Part shown: in pieces, positions 6,884 through 13,437 of the stretch | Layout: the number at the start of each line of letters is the position of its first letter | Position numbering within the stretch: position 1 is the first letter of the stretch | Source of the DNA: UBA7672 sp035995285 | GTDB lineage: Bacteria > Pseudomonadota > Alphaproteobacteria > Caulobacterales > Hyphomonadaceae | Direction of reading: 5' to 3' | DNA: 18,663 bases | Assembly: GCA_035995285.1 (NCBI GenBank) | Contig: DASYKO010000428.1 | Span: forward strand, 1-18,663 | The notes under the pieces: generated by a model | What the model saw: the letters and a program-made list of their open reading frames with translations, nothing else | Databases searched by the model: none | Told to the model about the DNA's origin: nothing | Program-made: the position numbers and the translations under genes

Positions 6884-7216
6884 CTATCCGCCGCGCACTT
6901 TCTCGGTGAGGAAGTGTCTGCCCTGGCGGTCTTCGATTTCGATGACCCAGAGGTCGCGGTCGGCCTTGAGGCGTTTACCAATCAGGGCGTCGACGCCGCC
7001 TTCGTCGGCGGGCTGCAGGATCTCGAAGTCGCCGGCGCCGTCTGGGTCGAAGGCGGGGCCGTAGAGGCGGGCCTGGCCGCGGGCGGTGGTTACTTTCACG
7101 AGGACGTCGCCGCGGTCTGCATCGCCCTTGTGGACGATCATGGCGAAGGCGCCGGCTGTCTCAGCGCGGCGCACAAGGGCGGAAACCCAAAGGTGGGACG
7201 GAATCGCTCTCGGCAT
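6884..7216 (-). CDS. DUF1491 family protein
   Basis: A 110-residue protein recognised as DUF1491, an alphaproteobacterial family without known function. The family pattern is clear: an N-terminal SHLWVSALVRRAETAGAFAM block, then the VHKGDADRGDVLVKVTTARG strand region, a middle LYGPAFDP segment, and a C-terminal RDLWVIEIEDRQGRHFLTEK block (about residues 86-105). The length is usual for the family. It should be cytoplasmic; no signal peptide is present. The plus-strand frame across the same bases (6914-7270) is a shadow. It stands alone on the minus strand, divergent from the small membrane ORF at 7292. Confidence 0.88.
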   Translation of the reverse strand: MPRAIPSHLWVSALVRRAETAGAFAMIVHKGDADRGDVLVKVTTARGQARLYGPAFDPDGAGDFEILQPADEGGVDALIGKRLKADRDLWVIEIEDRQGRHFLTEKVRGG

Positions 7217-7291
7217 GACGGGCTCTTTACCACGATTTCGCCGAGTGGCGCCCGGATTGCACCTCTGTAAGGAACACCGCTGTTAACCCGT

Positions 7292-7477
7292 GTGGCGACA
7301 CTGATGCTGGCCCTTCTCTCCCACTCGATCTTCGACGCCGTGGCGAGCATGCCCTCGCCCACCGATGTGCGCACCGGCGTCTATGTGATGGCGGGCATTG
7401 CTGGGCTGCTGGTGAGCGGGATCATCTCCTGCGTCAAGGAAATGCAGAGCGCCAAGGCCGACGCCAGAATCTGCTAA
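7292..7477 (+). CDS. Possible small membrane protein
   Basis: A 61-residue frame opening at GTG 7292, with an alternative ATG at 7304. It has a hydrophobic N-terminus (LMLALLSHSIFDAV) and one good membrane helix (GVYVMAGIAGLLVSGIISCV, about 29-48) followed by a charged tail (KEMQSAKADARIC). The family is not recognised and no ribosome binding site lies at normal distance (AAGGAA is about 17 bases upstream of GTG), so the start is uncertain. It sits between the divergent DUF1491 gene and a secreted-protein gene on the same strand. It could be real or a remnant. Confidence 0.4.
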   Translation: MATLMLALLSHSIFDAVASMPSPTDVRTGVYVMAGIAGLLVSGIISCVKEMQSAKADARIC

Positions 7478-7538
7478 GCAAGGTGGGCTTGCTAGGCGTA
7501 CACTCATCCTAAAGGTGAATGAGCGACAGTCGGGGGTC

Positions 7539-8468
7539 ATGACCTCCCGTCTGTTAACCTCTTTGCTTGCAGCGGTCTCTCTCGCCGCGCCTGCTTTCGC
7601 CGATGCCGGCGTGAAGGCGGTGGAGCGCGCTTTCCTCGAGCGCGCGGCGATGACTGCGTCGGACAAGAACTGCAACCTGTTTACCGATGGCGAGCGGCTG
7701 GCGCTCAAGGCCGGGCTTTACCAGTCCGAGGGCGAGCTCTTGCGCGCGGGCAAGGACCCGCAGGAGATTGCGGACATCACTGAAGAAGTCCGCGCGCATG
7801 CGAAGTCGCTGGGCTGTAGCCATCCGTCGGTGATGGAAGTCGCGGCGACGATCCGTTCGAGCTATCGCGTGTTCGCCAAGACGACGTCGCTCGACTATGC
7901 GGCGAAGAATTCCACGTGGGAGACATCCCGCTCGAAGCACGATGCCTGGTCGGTCAAGCAGACCGACAAGAAGAGCGGCGTGATCATCGGCCTGCGCCGG
8001 GAGGATCCGGAGAAGGCGGAGGAATTCATCTTCGCCATCGCTGTGCCCTATGACGACAAGCCGTCGTCCATCGTTCAGCTGAACCTGCGCGATGTGAAGA
8101 AGATGGCCGACCCGTGGCTGGGCAAGCTGCTCTCGCCCAAGGGCGACCTGCAGCCGGCCGCCCGCTCCGTCTCCCGGCCCGAATGGGCGGGGAAGATGAC
8201 CGAGTGGGAGGACAATGTCGGCGACTGGTACAATGTCTATTTCCTCTCGAAATCCGCGGTGGAGCGGCTGGAGCTGCTTGATCCGCGCGAGGCGATCGAG
8301 GTCGAGCTGACGCCGAATGCGCATGCCAAGGACCAGACGCCGAAGAAGATCGTCTTTGAAATCGGCGATTTCCGCGCAGCGCGCGCTTTTGCAATGATCC
8401 CCGCGCCGGTCTACGCCGCGCCGCCGGAAGCTGCGCCCGTGGAGGCGCCCAAGGGCGGGCATCACTAG
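7539..8468 (+). CDS. Secreted hypothetical protein, 309 residues
   Basis: Function unknown. The ATG at 7539 gives a textbook signal peptide (MTSRLLTSLLAAVSLAAPAF, cleaved at AFA/DAG) with GGGGG just upstream; a GTG at 7515 in the same frame would add eight residues. The mature protein starts with a helical domain containing two Cys (DKNCNLFTDGERLALKAGLY and SLGCSHPS, about 45-100), a pattern seen in many uncharacterised periplasmic alphaproteobacterial proteins. A longer mixed region follows (WSVKQTDKKSGVIIGLRRED, then YDDKPSSIVQLNLRDV) and the end is Ala/Pro-rich with GGHH. No enzyme motif is visible. It is likely soluble in the periplasm. A REPIN-like element lies 43 bases after its stop and may act on the transcript end. 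Confidence 0.75.
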   Translation: MTSRLLTSLLAAVSLAAPAFADAGVKAVERAFLERAAMTASDKNCNLFTDGERLALKAGLYQSEGELLRAGKDPQEIADITEEVRAHAKSLGCSHPSVMEVAATIRSSYRVFAKTTSLDYAAKNSTWETSRSKHDAWSVKQTDKKSGVIIGLRREDPEKAEEFIFAIAVPYDDKPSSIVQLNLRDVKKMADPWLGKLLSPKGDLQPAARSVSRPEWAGKMTEWEDNVGDWYNVYFLSKSAVERLELLDPREAIEVELTPNAHAKDQTPKKIVFEIGDFRAARAFAMIPAPVYAAPPEAAPVEAPKGGHH

Positions 8469-8511
8469 GGCGCAGCGCGCTCCGAGATTGTCCGCTCGCA
8501 ACTCATCTATC

Positions 8512-8665
8512 GGAACGACACCATCCACCCCCCACCTGTCCGCCCCCCTTCGGGCGGGCGGGACCGCGTGGTGCGAGTTGGACAAAGAACGATCAGGGTA
8601 AGTTGCAGCAACAGGGTCCCGCCCGCCCGAAGGGGGGCGGACAGGTGGGGGGTGGCTCAACGTTC
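8512..8665. repeat. REPIN-like element, family A, copy 2
   Basis: About 154 bases: left arm GGAACGACACCATCCACC then CCCCACCTGTCCGCCCCCC and TTCGGGCGGGCGGGACC; right arm the inverse, from GGTCCCGCCCGCCCGAAGGG through GGCGGACAGGTGGGG. Each arm can fold alone around a TTC/GAA loop and the two arms can pair with each other. The centre from TTGGACAAAG (8578) through the right arm is identical over about 59 bases to copy 3. It lies between the secreted-protein and glutathione-transferase genes, both on plus. The only other content of 8469-8751 is the short leader of the next gene. Confidence 0.85.
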
Positions 8666-8751
8666 AAGATGACTGTGGTTCGGGAATGCGCCCCTAGACC
8701 GGGCCGTTAAGCATGGCCTAGACTCGCCCTACCCGCTTGGGAGGGTCTTTC

Positions 8752-9348
8752 ATGCTTCGCCTGCATCACGCGCCGCGTTCGCGCTCGTCCCGCATTCTCT
8801 GGCTTCTGGAGGAACTCGGGGCGGACTGCGAGATCGTCTATACCAACATCTCGCGCATGGATGATTCAGGCGAAGAGGACGAGGCCAATCCGCACCCGGA
8901 CAAGAAGGTGCCTGCGCTCGTTCACGATGGGCATCTGGTCACCGAGTCTTCCGCGATCGTGCTTTACCTTACCGACCTGTTCCCGCAGGCGGGCATCGGG
9001 CCGGTGAACGGCGATCCCAAGCGCGGGGAATATCTCACCTGGCTGTTCTACTATTCCGGCGTGATCGAGCCGGTGGTGACGTTCGAGACTGCGGGGCTGG
9101 GCGATCACCCGCAACTCATGCGCACCTTCCGCGGCAAGTCGGAGATGGAGCGCCGGCTGATGGATGCGCTCAAGCACGGCCCTTACCTGCTGGGCGAGAA
9201 GTTCTCGGGCGCGGACATACTTGTGGCGAGCCTGGGCGCCTGGGCCCGAAGCATGCTTCCGACAGGCAAGCTGGTGGATGACTATCTGGCGCTTTGTAAC
9301 AGCCGCCCTGCCCTGCGCGCGAGTTTTGCGAAGGACTCTCCCAGGTAG
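8752..9348 (+). CDS. Glutathione S-transferase family protein
   Basis: A 198-residue soluble transferase of the GST superfamily, expected to conjugate glutathione to electrophiles or to act as a peroxidase or isomerase. The N-terminal thioredoxin-like domain (1-80) has MLRLHHAPRSRSSRILWLLE with a Ser/Arg-rich loop where the catalytic residue would lie, the KVPAL cis-proline motif (52-56) that contacts the glutathione backbone, and ESSAI (65-69) that binds the gamma-glutamyl group. The C-terminal helical domain contains HGPYLLGEKFSGADILVASL, the usual N-capping motif. The ATG at 8752 is preceded by GGGAGGG, so an upstream in-frame ATG at 8737 is rejected. The class and substrate are not evident. 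A 6-bp hairpin overlaps the stop codon. Confidence 0.9.
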   Translation: MLRLHHAPRSRSSRILWLLEELGADCEIVYTNISRMDDSGEEDEANPHPDKKVPALVHDGHLVTESSAIVLYLTDLFPQAGIGPVNGDPKRGEYLTWLFYYSGVIEPVVTFETAGLGDHPQLMRTFRGKSEMERRLMDALKHGPYLLGEKFSGADILVASLGAWARSMLPTGKLVDDYLALCNSRPALRASFAKDSPR

Positions 9349-9364
9349 GCGAGTTCCCCTCGCC
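9348..9364 (+). terminator. Weak hairpin at the GST gene stop
   Basis: GGCGAG (9348-9353) and CTCGCC (9359-9364) flank a TTCCC loop, overlapping the last base of the stop codon. There is no T-tract after it, so rho-independent termination is doubtful. The remaining 120 bases before the next gene hold nothing else that I can identify. Confidence 0.25.
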
Positions 9365-9482
9365 ATGGCCCCGTTCCTGCACCAGCCTCCACGGGGGTGT
9401 GCAGGCGCCTAAGGTCCAGCCCGGTTAACGTTGCCGGCCTCGCCCGGGTCCGGCATCCCCACCAGTTTTTTGAAGGCCCGGG

Positions 9483-10571
9483 GTGGTGCTCAACAATATC
9501 CAGAACCTGCGAGCGATCGCAGCTTACTCGGTGGTGGTCTACCACTGCCTGATCCGCTTCCTGCATCCGGGCGGCCTGGAACTCTCTTACATCGACATGC
9601 TGAGCGGGGGCGTCGACCTCTTCTTCGTCATCTCCGGCTTCGTCATGGTTCACACCACGAAGGAAGATGAGAGCGGTGCGTGGTTCATGACCAAGCGCGT
9701 CGCCCGGATCGTGCCGCTCTACTGGTGCGCCACTGCGCTCGTTCTGGTGATGGTCTATTTCCGCGACTGGACGTTTCCCGGCGCGCTGCTGACGCCGCAG
9801 GCGATTGCGTCGAGCTTCTTCTTCATCCCGCATTTTAATGCAGCCGGACATCTCTATCCGGCGCTCGGCGTGGGCTGGACGCTGAACTACGAGATGATGT
9901 TCTACGTGCTGTTCGCGCTGTCGATGCTGTTGCCCGCGCGGGCGCGGCTGGCGGGCGTGGTGAGCCTGATCACTGTCGTCTTCTTCGCGGCGACCTTCGC
10001 CGGGCCGTCCGTGGTCCACGAGTTCTATGGCAATCCGATCGTGTTCGAGTTCGCGGCGGGATGCATCATCGCCTATGCGCTGCGCCTCAAGGCGGTGGCG
10101 AACTTCGTGCGGAAGACGCCGATGTGGCCGCTGGCGATCGGCGCCGTCGCCTTGCTGCTGCTGGACGTGACGTTCGAGCCGATGAGCTGGGGTTCGGCTT
10201 ACCGCATCGGCATTCCATCCGTGGCGCTGGTTTTTGCTGCAGCTGCGCAGGACATGCACCGCACGCGCGCACCCGCATCGCTGATGACCCGGCTGGGGGA
10301 CGCAAGTTATTCGGCCTACCTGCTGCACCCGATCGTGATCGTGGCGGCGGTGGTGGTGTTTGACCACTTGCTGGGTGATGGCTTGGCGAACGGCATTGCC
10401 GTGCTGGTCGCGACGCTGGTCGTTACGGCAATTATTTCGCTGTACTCGCTGCGCTTCTTCGAAAAACCCACCGCGAAATTCGTGCGCGGTCTGGCGCAGG
10501 GGCTGGGCCTCAAGCCGCCGCGCAGCGACCTTAAGGCGCCTCAGGTGTTGACGCCGCAACCCAATCCATGA
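9483..10571 (+). CDS. OafA-type membrane acyltransferase (acyltransferase 3)
   Basis: A 362-residue integral membrane protein of the acyltransferase-3 family, which transfers acetyl or other acyl groups onto extracytoplasmic sugars such as O-antigen, exopolysaccharide or peptidoglycan. It shows the family hallmarks in order: NLRAIAAYSVVVYHC (8-22) with the conserved His at 21, DLFFVISGFVM (45-55), the basic RVARIVPLYW loop (72-81), and WTLNYEMMFYVLFALSMLLP near 130-150. About ten hydrophobic segments follow to the C-terminal RFFEKPTAKFV motif, typical of the family end. The start is one of two adjacent GTG codons; GAAGG lies about seven bases upstream of 9483. The acceptor is unknown, and no polysaccharide genes lie next to it. 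Confidence 0.9.
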   Translation: MVLNNIQNLRAIAAYSVVVYHCLIRFLHPGGLELSYIDMLSGGVDLFFVISGFVMVHTTKEDESGAWFMTKRVARIVPLYWCATALVLVMVYFRDWTFPGALLTPQAIASSFFFIPHFNAAGHLYPALGVGWTLNYEMMFYVLFALSMLLPARARLAGVVSLITVVFFAATFAGPSVVHEFYGNPIVFEFAAGCIIAYALRLKAVANFVRKTPMWPLAIGAVALLLLDVTFEPMSWGSAYRIGIPSVALVFAAAAQDMHRTRAPASLMTRLGDASYSAYLLHPIVIVAAVVVFDHLLGDGLANGIAVLVATLVVTAIISLYSLRFFEKPTAKFVRGLAQGLGLKPPRSDLKAPQVLTPQPNP

Positions 10572-10619
10572 TGCTCAATGCATGACGCTGAAGAGGCGTC
10601 CAGCGTAGAGGCGGCGGAC

Positions 10620-10811
10620 ATGGCCGACATCGTCAATCTCAACGACCGCCGCAAGCGCCGCGACCGCGAGCAGCGCAAGGCCGAAGCAGAAGCCAAGCGC
10701 ATCCTGTTCGGCCGCACCAAAGGCGAAAAGCAGAAGCAGGAAAAAGAGCGGACGGCTGACGTGCGCAAGCTCGACGGGGCGCGCCGCGAGAAGGACCAGG
10801 ATCGGGATTAG
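10620..10811 (+). CDS. DUF4169 family protein
   Basis: A 63-residue highly charged helical protein beginning MADIVNLNDRRKRRDREQRK, the signature of DUF4169, a small alphaproteobacterial family of unknown function. The conserved block KRILFGRTKGEK follows (about 26-37) and then the C-terminal LDGARREKD. The ATG at 10620 fits the family start and has GAGG about nine bases upstream; an in-frame ATG at 10578 would add 14 acidic residues not usual for the family. It is on the same strand as the acyltransferase and begins 48 bases after it, so co-transcription is possible. The charge pattern would suit a nucleic-acid or protein-binding coiled coil, but nothing is established. Confidence 0.85.
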   Translation: MADIVNLNDRRKRRDREQRKAEAEAKRILFGRTKGEKQKQEKERTADVRKLDGARREKDQDRD

Positions 10812-10884
10812 CTATCGGGCCTGAATGCTGGCCTTGGCCGGGCGCCGCCCTTGCACGCCACCCTCCGGGAACCGGGGGGATATC

Positions 10885-11658
10885 ATGACCAACATAGAGG
10901 CACTCATTGCGAAGCTTCCGCCGAAGGAGCAGCACGGCAGCCGGCCTCGCTGCCTTGTGCTGACGCACGGCTCTGATGCGGAGGTGGCTGCGCGACTTAA
11001 CGAGATGCTTGGGGACCACGGATGGGTTGATCCGGCGGCGCGTGGGTGGGGACCACGCGGCTTTGACGAGCCTGAGGAACACCAGCTGCACCAATCGGCG
11101 CTTCTTCCTCCCTCCGCGTGCGAGGACCTCTCCAAATGGTGGTTCAAGAAGCGGTCTGGCAGGGCCAAGTCTCCGACGTGGGACCTTGTTGTGCGGGCAA
11201 GAATTAGCGGCCGGGACGGGTTGGTGCTGGTCGAGGCCAAGGCGCACGAAAAAGAGCTCAGTGACGACGGAAAGCGCTTTACCGAGACATCCAACGCGGC
11301 GAACCACGAGCGGATCGGCGACGCCATCGAGGAAGCGCGTGTGGAGTTGGAGAAGCTGCGGCCGGGATGGAGTATCTCGGCTGGCTCCCATTACCAGCTT
11401 GCCAACCGGTTTGCGTGGGCCTGGCGGCTGGCCTCTAGCGGCGTGCCGGTGGTGCTGGTCTACCTCGGTTTTACCGAAGCGGATGAGATGAGAGAGAAGG
11501 GCTACAAGCCCATCCGCGATGGCGAGCATTGGTCAGGCGTGGTCGACGACTACTCCCGCGGACTCGTGCCGAAGGATATCTGGGAGAAGAAGCTCGATGT
11601 CGCCGGCACGCCCTTGATCGCGCTGAAGTTCACGCTGGCCATCAGTCTGACGGGTTGA
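10885..11658 (+). CDS. PD-(D/E)XK nuclease-like protein, stand-alone
   Basis: A 257-residue cytoplasmic protein. The central region has the pattern of the PD-(D/E)XK restriction-endonuclease-like fold: TWDLVVRARI with candidate catalytic Asp at 100, then LVLVEAKAHE with Glu117 and Lys119 on the next strand, followed by NHERIGDAIEEA (140-151) and a conserved-looking HYQLANRFAWAWRLASSGVP and VVLVYLGF block. From memory this matches a widespread but uncharacterised bacterial family. It may cut DNA or RNA, but no cutting activity is demonstrated. No methyltransferase or specificity gene is beside it, so it is not a classical restriction system. The ATG at 10885 follows GGGGGATATC, so an upstream ATG at 10825 is rejected. 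Its stop is one base from the stop of the convergent GFA gene. Confidence 0.7.
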   Translation: MTNIEALIAKLPPKEQHGSRPRCLVLTHGSDAEVAARLNEMLGDHGWVDPAARGWGPRGFDEPEEHQLHQSALLPPSACEDLSKWWFKKRSGRAKSPTWDLVVRARISGRDGLVLVEAKAHEKELSDDGKRFTETSNAANHERIGDAIEEARVELEKLRPGWSISAGSHYQLANRFAWAWRLASSGVPVVLVYLGFTEADEMREKGYKPIRDGEHWSGVVDDYSRGLVPKDIWEKKLDVAGTPLIALKFTLAISLTG

Positions 11659-11659
11659 G

Positions 11660-12124
11660 TTACGGGAACCGTCCCTGCGCTTTGAACTTTCCTGCCCACG
11701 CCTCGTAGTCCGTCGGCTGTTTCTCGGTGCGCAGCCCGTCTTCCACGAAACGCACCCAGGGCTGGGCGCTGCTGGTCCAGATATCGCCAACCGGCTCGAC
11801 CCAGCTTGTATCATCCAGCGTGCCCGCGCGCAGGCTGAGTGCGCCTCTGGATGGGGTCGAGCCCTGCGCGATACGGCTGCCGCAGGCGCCGCAGAACATG
11901 CCGAAGCGGGTGACGCCGGCGTCGGACTGCCACTCGATCCTGGCGGGCTGGCCTTTGGTGAAGGCGAAGGACCGCTCGATGATCGTAACGGAGACGTTGA
12001 AGGCGCTGCCGCTGGTCTTCTGGCAGTTCTTGCAGTGGCAATTGTAGACCATCAGAGGCGCCGCGCTGAACTCGTAGCGCAGTGCGCCGCAATGGCATCC
12101 ACCGACCAACGGCAACTGGACCAT
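11660..12124 (-). CDS. GFA (CENP-V/GFA domain) family protein
   Basis: A 154-residue zinc protein of the GFA family, named after the glutathione-dependent formaldehyde-activating enzyme, although most members have no proven activity. All seven zinc-binding cysteines of the fold are present: C10 and C12 (GGCHCGALRYE), C29, C31 and C34 (NCHCKNCQKTSGS), and C78 and C81 (FCGACGSRI). The rest is the beta-rich half with SWVEPVGDIWTSSAQPWV, also typical. Two ATG codons are adjacent; the second (12124) is better placed, five bases after AGGAGG. A 6-bp palindrome lies about 72 bases upstream and may be an operator. The gene converges with the nuclease-like gene. Confidence 0.92.
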   Translation of the reverse strand: MVQLPLVGGCHCGALRYEFSAAPLMVYNCHCKNCQKTSGSAFNVSVTIIERSFAFTKGQPARIEWQSDAGVTRFGMFCGACGSRIAQGSTPSRGALSLRAGTLDDTSWVEPVGDIWTSSAQPWVRFVEDGLRTEKQPTDYEAWAGKFKAQGRFP

Positions 12125-12195
12125 CATCGCCTCCTGTTCTCTGGCTGTTTATATCGTAGTTCGCGCGACGTTGCGCAGCGCGGCGCGCGCGATTG

Positions 12196-12212
12196 CTGAC
12201 AGATGTTGTCAG
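12196..12212. promoter_or_regulatory. Candidate operator palindrome upstream of GFA gene
   Basis: CTGACA (12196-12201) and TGTCAG (12207-12212) form a perfect 6-bp inverted repeat with a 5-base spacer, in the size range bound by dimeric repressors such as TetR-type proteins. It lies 72 bases upstream of the GFA start. No regulator gene is in the window, so the assignment is tentative. Confidence 0.3.
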
Positions 12213-12269
12213 ACAAAGCGCGATGCGGCGGAAATGCTCAATCAACGCGCCCAACTGTCGGCAGAGCTA

Positions 12270-12418
12270 GGTTCCACACCCCCCACCTGTCCGCCCCCCT
12301 TCGGGCGGGCGGGACCGCGCGGATGGAATTGGACAAAGAACGATCAGGGTAAGTTGCAGCAACAGGGTCCCGCCCGCCCGAAGGGGGCGGACAGGTGGGG
12401 GTGGATGGTGTCGTTCCG
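12270..12418. repeat. REPIN-like element, family A, copy 3
   Basis: About 149 bases, with left arm CCACCTGTCCGCCCCCC and TTCGGGCGGGCGGGACC, and right arm ending GTGGATGGTGTCGTTCC, the exact complement of the outer end of copies 1 and 2. Its own left end has lost the ACGACACCATCC part, so the two ends are asymmetric. The core from 12329 onward matches copy 2 over about 59 bases. Together with the palindrome at 12196 it fills the 341-base gap between the GFA start (12124) and the glycosylase gene end (12466). No gene is supported there. Confidence 0.85.
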
Positions 12419-12465
12419 GCGGGCGAGATTGGACCGCAGCTTCTCAGCGATTCGATGCGTTTGCT

Positions 12466-13134
12466 TCAACCCACGCTCAGCGCCAGGATCCGGCTGATCT
12501 CTCGCACTGGCCGCTTGGTCTGGGTGCGCCACACATTGAACGCGGCCTGCACGGCGGCGAGGTCCTTCTTGGATGTGGGCTCCTTGCTAACCACGCCTTC
12601 GCGGATCAGCGCCTTCACGACGTCGCCGGAGAGGATGAAGGCATCCCAGCCTTCGAAGCGGAGGAAGTATTGGCATGTCGCGCCGCCGAGCCGCGAGGCG
12701 TGTTTGTGCAGGTGAGCCATCAGGCCGATCTGGTCGGTCTCCGGCCAGCCCGCTAGGAATTTCCCGAACGAGCCATGCTCCTTCGCGGTCGCAACAACGA
12801 ATCGCGCGTTGTCTATTGTCGCCATGATCTTGGCGCCGTTGCGCACAATTCCCGTGTCCTTGAGGAGACGGTCGACGTCTTCGTCAGTGAACGCTGCCAC
12901 GCGCTTCGGCTCGAATTTGAAGAACGCTTTCTCGAAGCCGGGCCATTTCTTGTCGATGACCTCCCAGGAAAAGCCGGACGAAAACACCGCCTTGGCCATT
13001 CCCGCTAGGTAACGTGCGTCCTTTTTTCCCACCAGATCCGTGTCGATCTGCCACTCGGCAAGCAGCTTGTTAAGGCCCTTGGGCCCATCATGATGCTTGG
13101 CGGCGAGAGACTCGATCTTGTCGAACGACTTCAT
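12466..13134 (-). CDS. DNA-3-methyladenine glycosylase I-like protein
   Basis: A 222-residue protein similar to Tag (DNA-3-methyladenine glycosylase I), which excises alkylated adenine during base excision repair. The region SGFSWEVIDKKWPGFEKAFF (about 53-72) corresponds to GLSWITVLKKRENYRACFHQ of E. coli Tag, and FEPKRVAAFTDEDVDRLLKD (74-93) with GIVRNGAKIMATIDNAR (95-111) corresponds to its helix-hairpin-helix part. Aligned with E. coli Tag by eye, catalytic Glu38 is an Ala, and the N-terminal Cys and C-terminal His/Cys zinc ligands are missing, so this is a divergent branch; I recall such proteins as widespread in alphaproteobacteria. The ATG at 13134 has AGGTG seven bases upstream. The same frame stays open to 15639, but that part lies antisense to real genes. 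Confidence 0.75.
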   Translation of the reverse strand: MKSFDKIESLAAKHHDGPKGLNKLLAEWQIDTDLVGKKDARYLAGMAKAVFSSGFSWEVIDKKWPGFEKAFFKFEPKRVAAFTDEDVDRLLKDTGIVRNGAKIMATIDNARFVVATAKEHGSFGKFLAGWPETDQIGLMAHLHKHASRLGGATCQYFLRFEGWDAFILSGDVVKALIREGVVSKEPTSKKDLAAVQAAFNVWRTQTKRPVREISRILALSVG

Positions 13135-13176
13135 CGTGCACACCTGATCAGGGAAGCAGCCCGGGAGACCGCACAC

Positions 13177-13278
13177 ATGATGCGTATCCAGCCGATCTCC
13201 ACAAGCGTGATGCTTGTCATGATGGCGATCGTCCTTCTTACGCCGGCCGTAATGAGCCTGCTCGCCCCGCAGGCGTAA
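13177..13278 (+). CDS. Possible small hydrophobic peptide
   Basis: A 33-residue frame with a single membrane helix (TSVMLVMMAIVLLTPAVMSL), starting at ATG 13177 with GGGAG 11 bases upstream. It lies in the 303-base region between the divergent glycosylase (start 13134) and membrane-protein (start 13438) genes, which otherwise should hold their promoters. Such short hydrophobic frames arise by chance, so this is only a candidate. Confidence 0.25.
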   Translation: MMRIQPISTSVMLVMMAIVLLTPAVMSLLAPQA

Positions 13279-13437
13279 TTCGCGCCGAGCCGTGTTGGAG
13301 CGCCGAAGCTTAGCGGAATCGGGCCAAGTCTTAAGCCAATCGATCAACTTTACCCTGCGCGCTCTAACCGGGCGGAAATGACGTGCGGGCATTATCCACG
13401 CATTGCGGCCATGACGGCGGCCGCTGCGGGGATGAAA

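Noticed and set aside
7554..8660. 368-codon minus-strand frame
   Set aside because: It is antisense to the secreted-protein gene at 7539-8468 and runs into the repeat; it has shadow composition.
9282..10559. 425-codon minus-strand frame
   Set aside because: It is antisense to the acyltransferase gene and rich in His, Arg and Gln as such shadows are.
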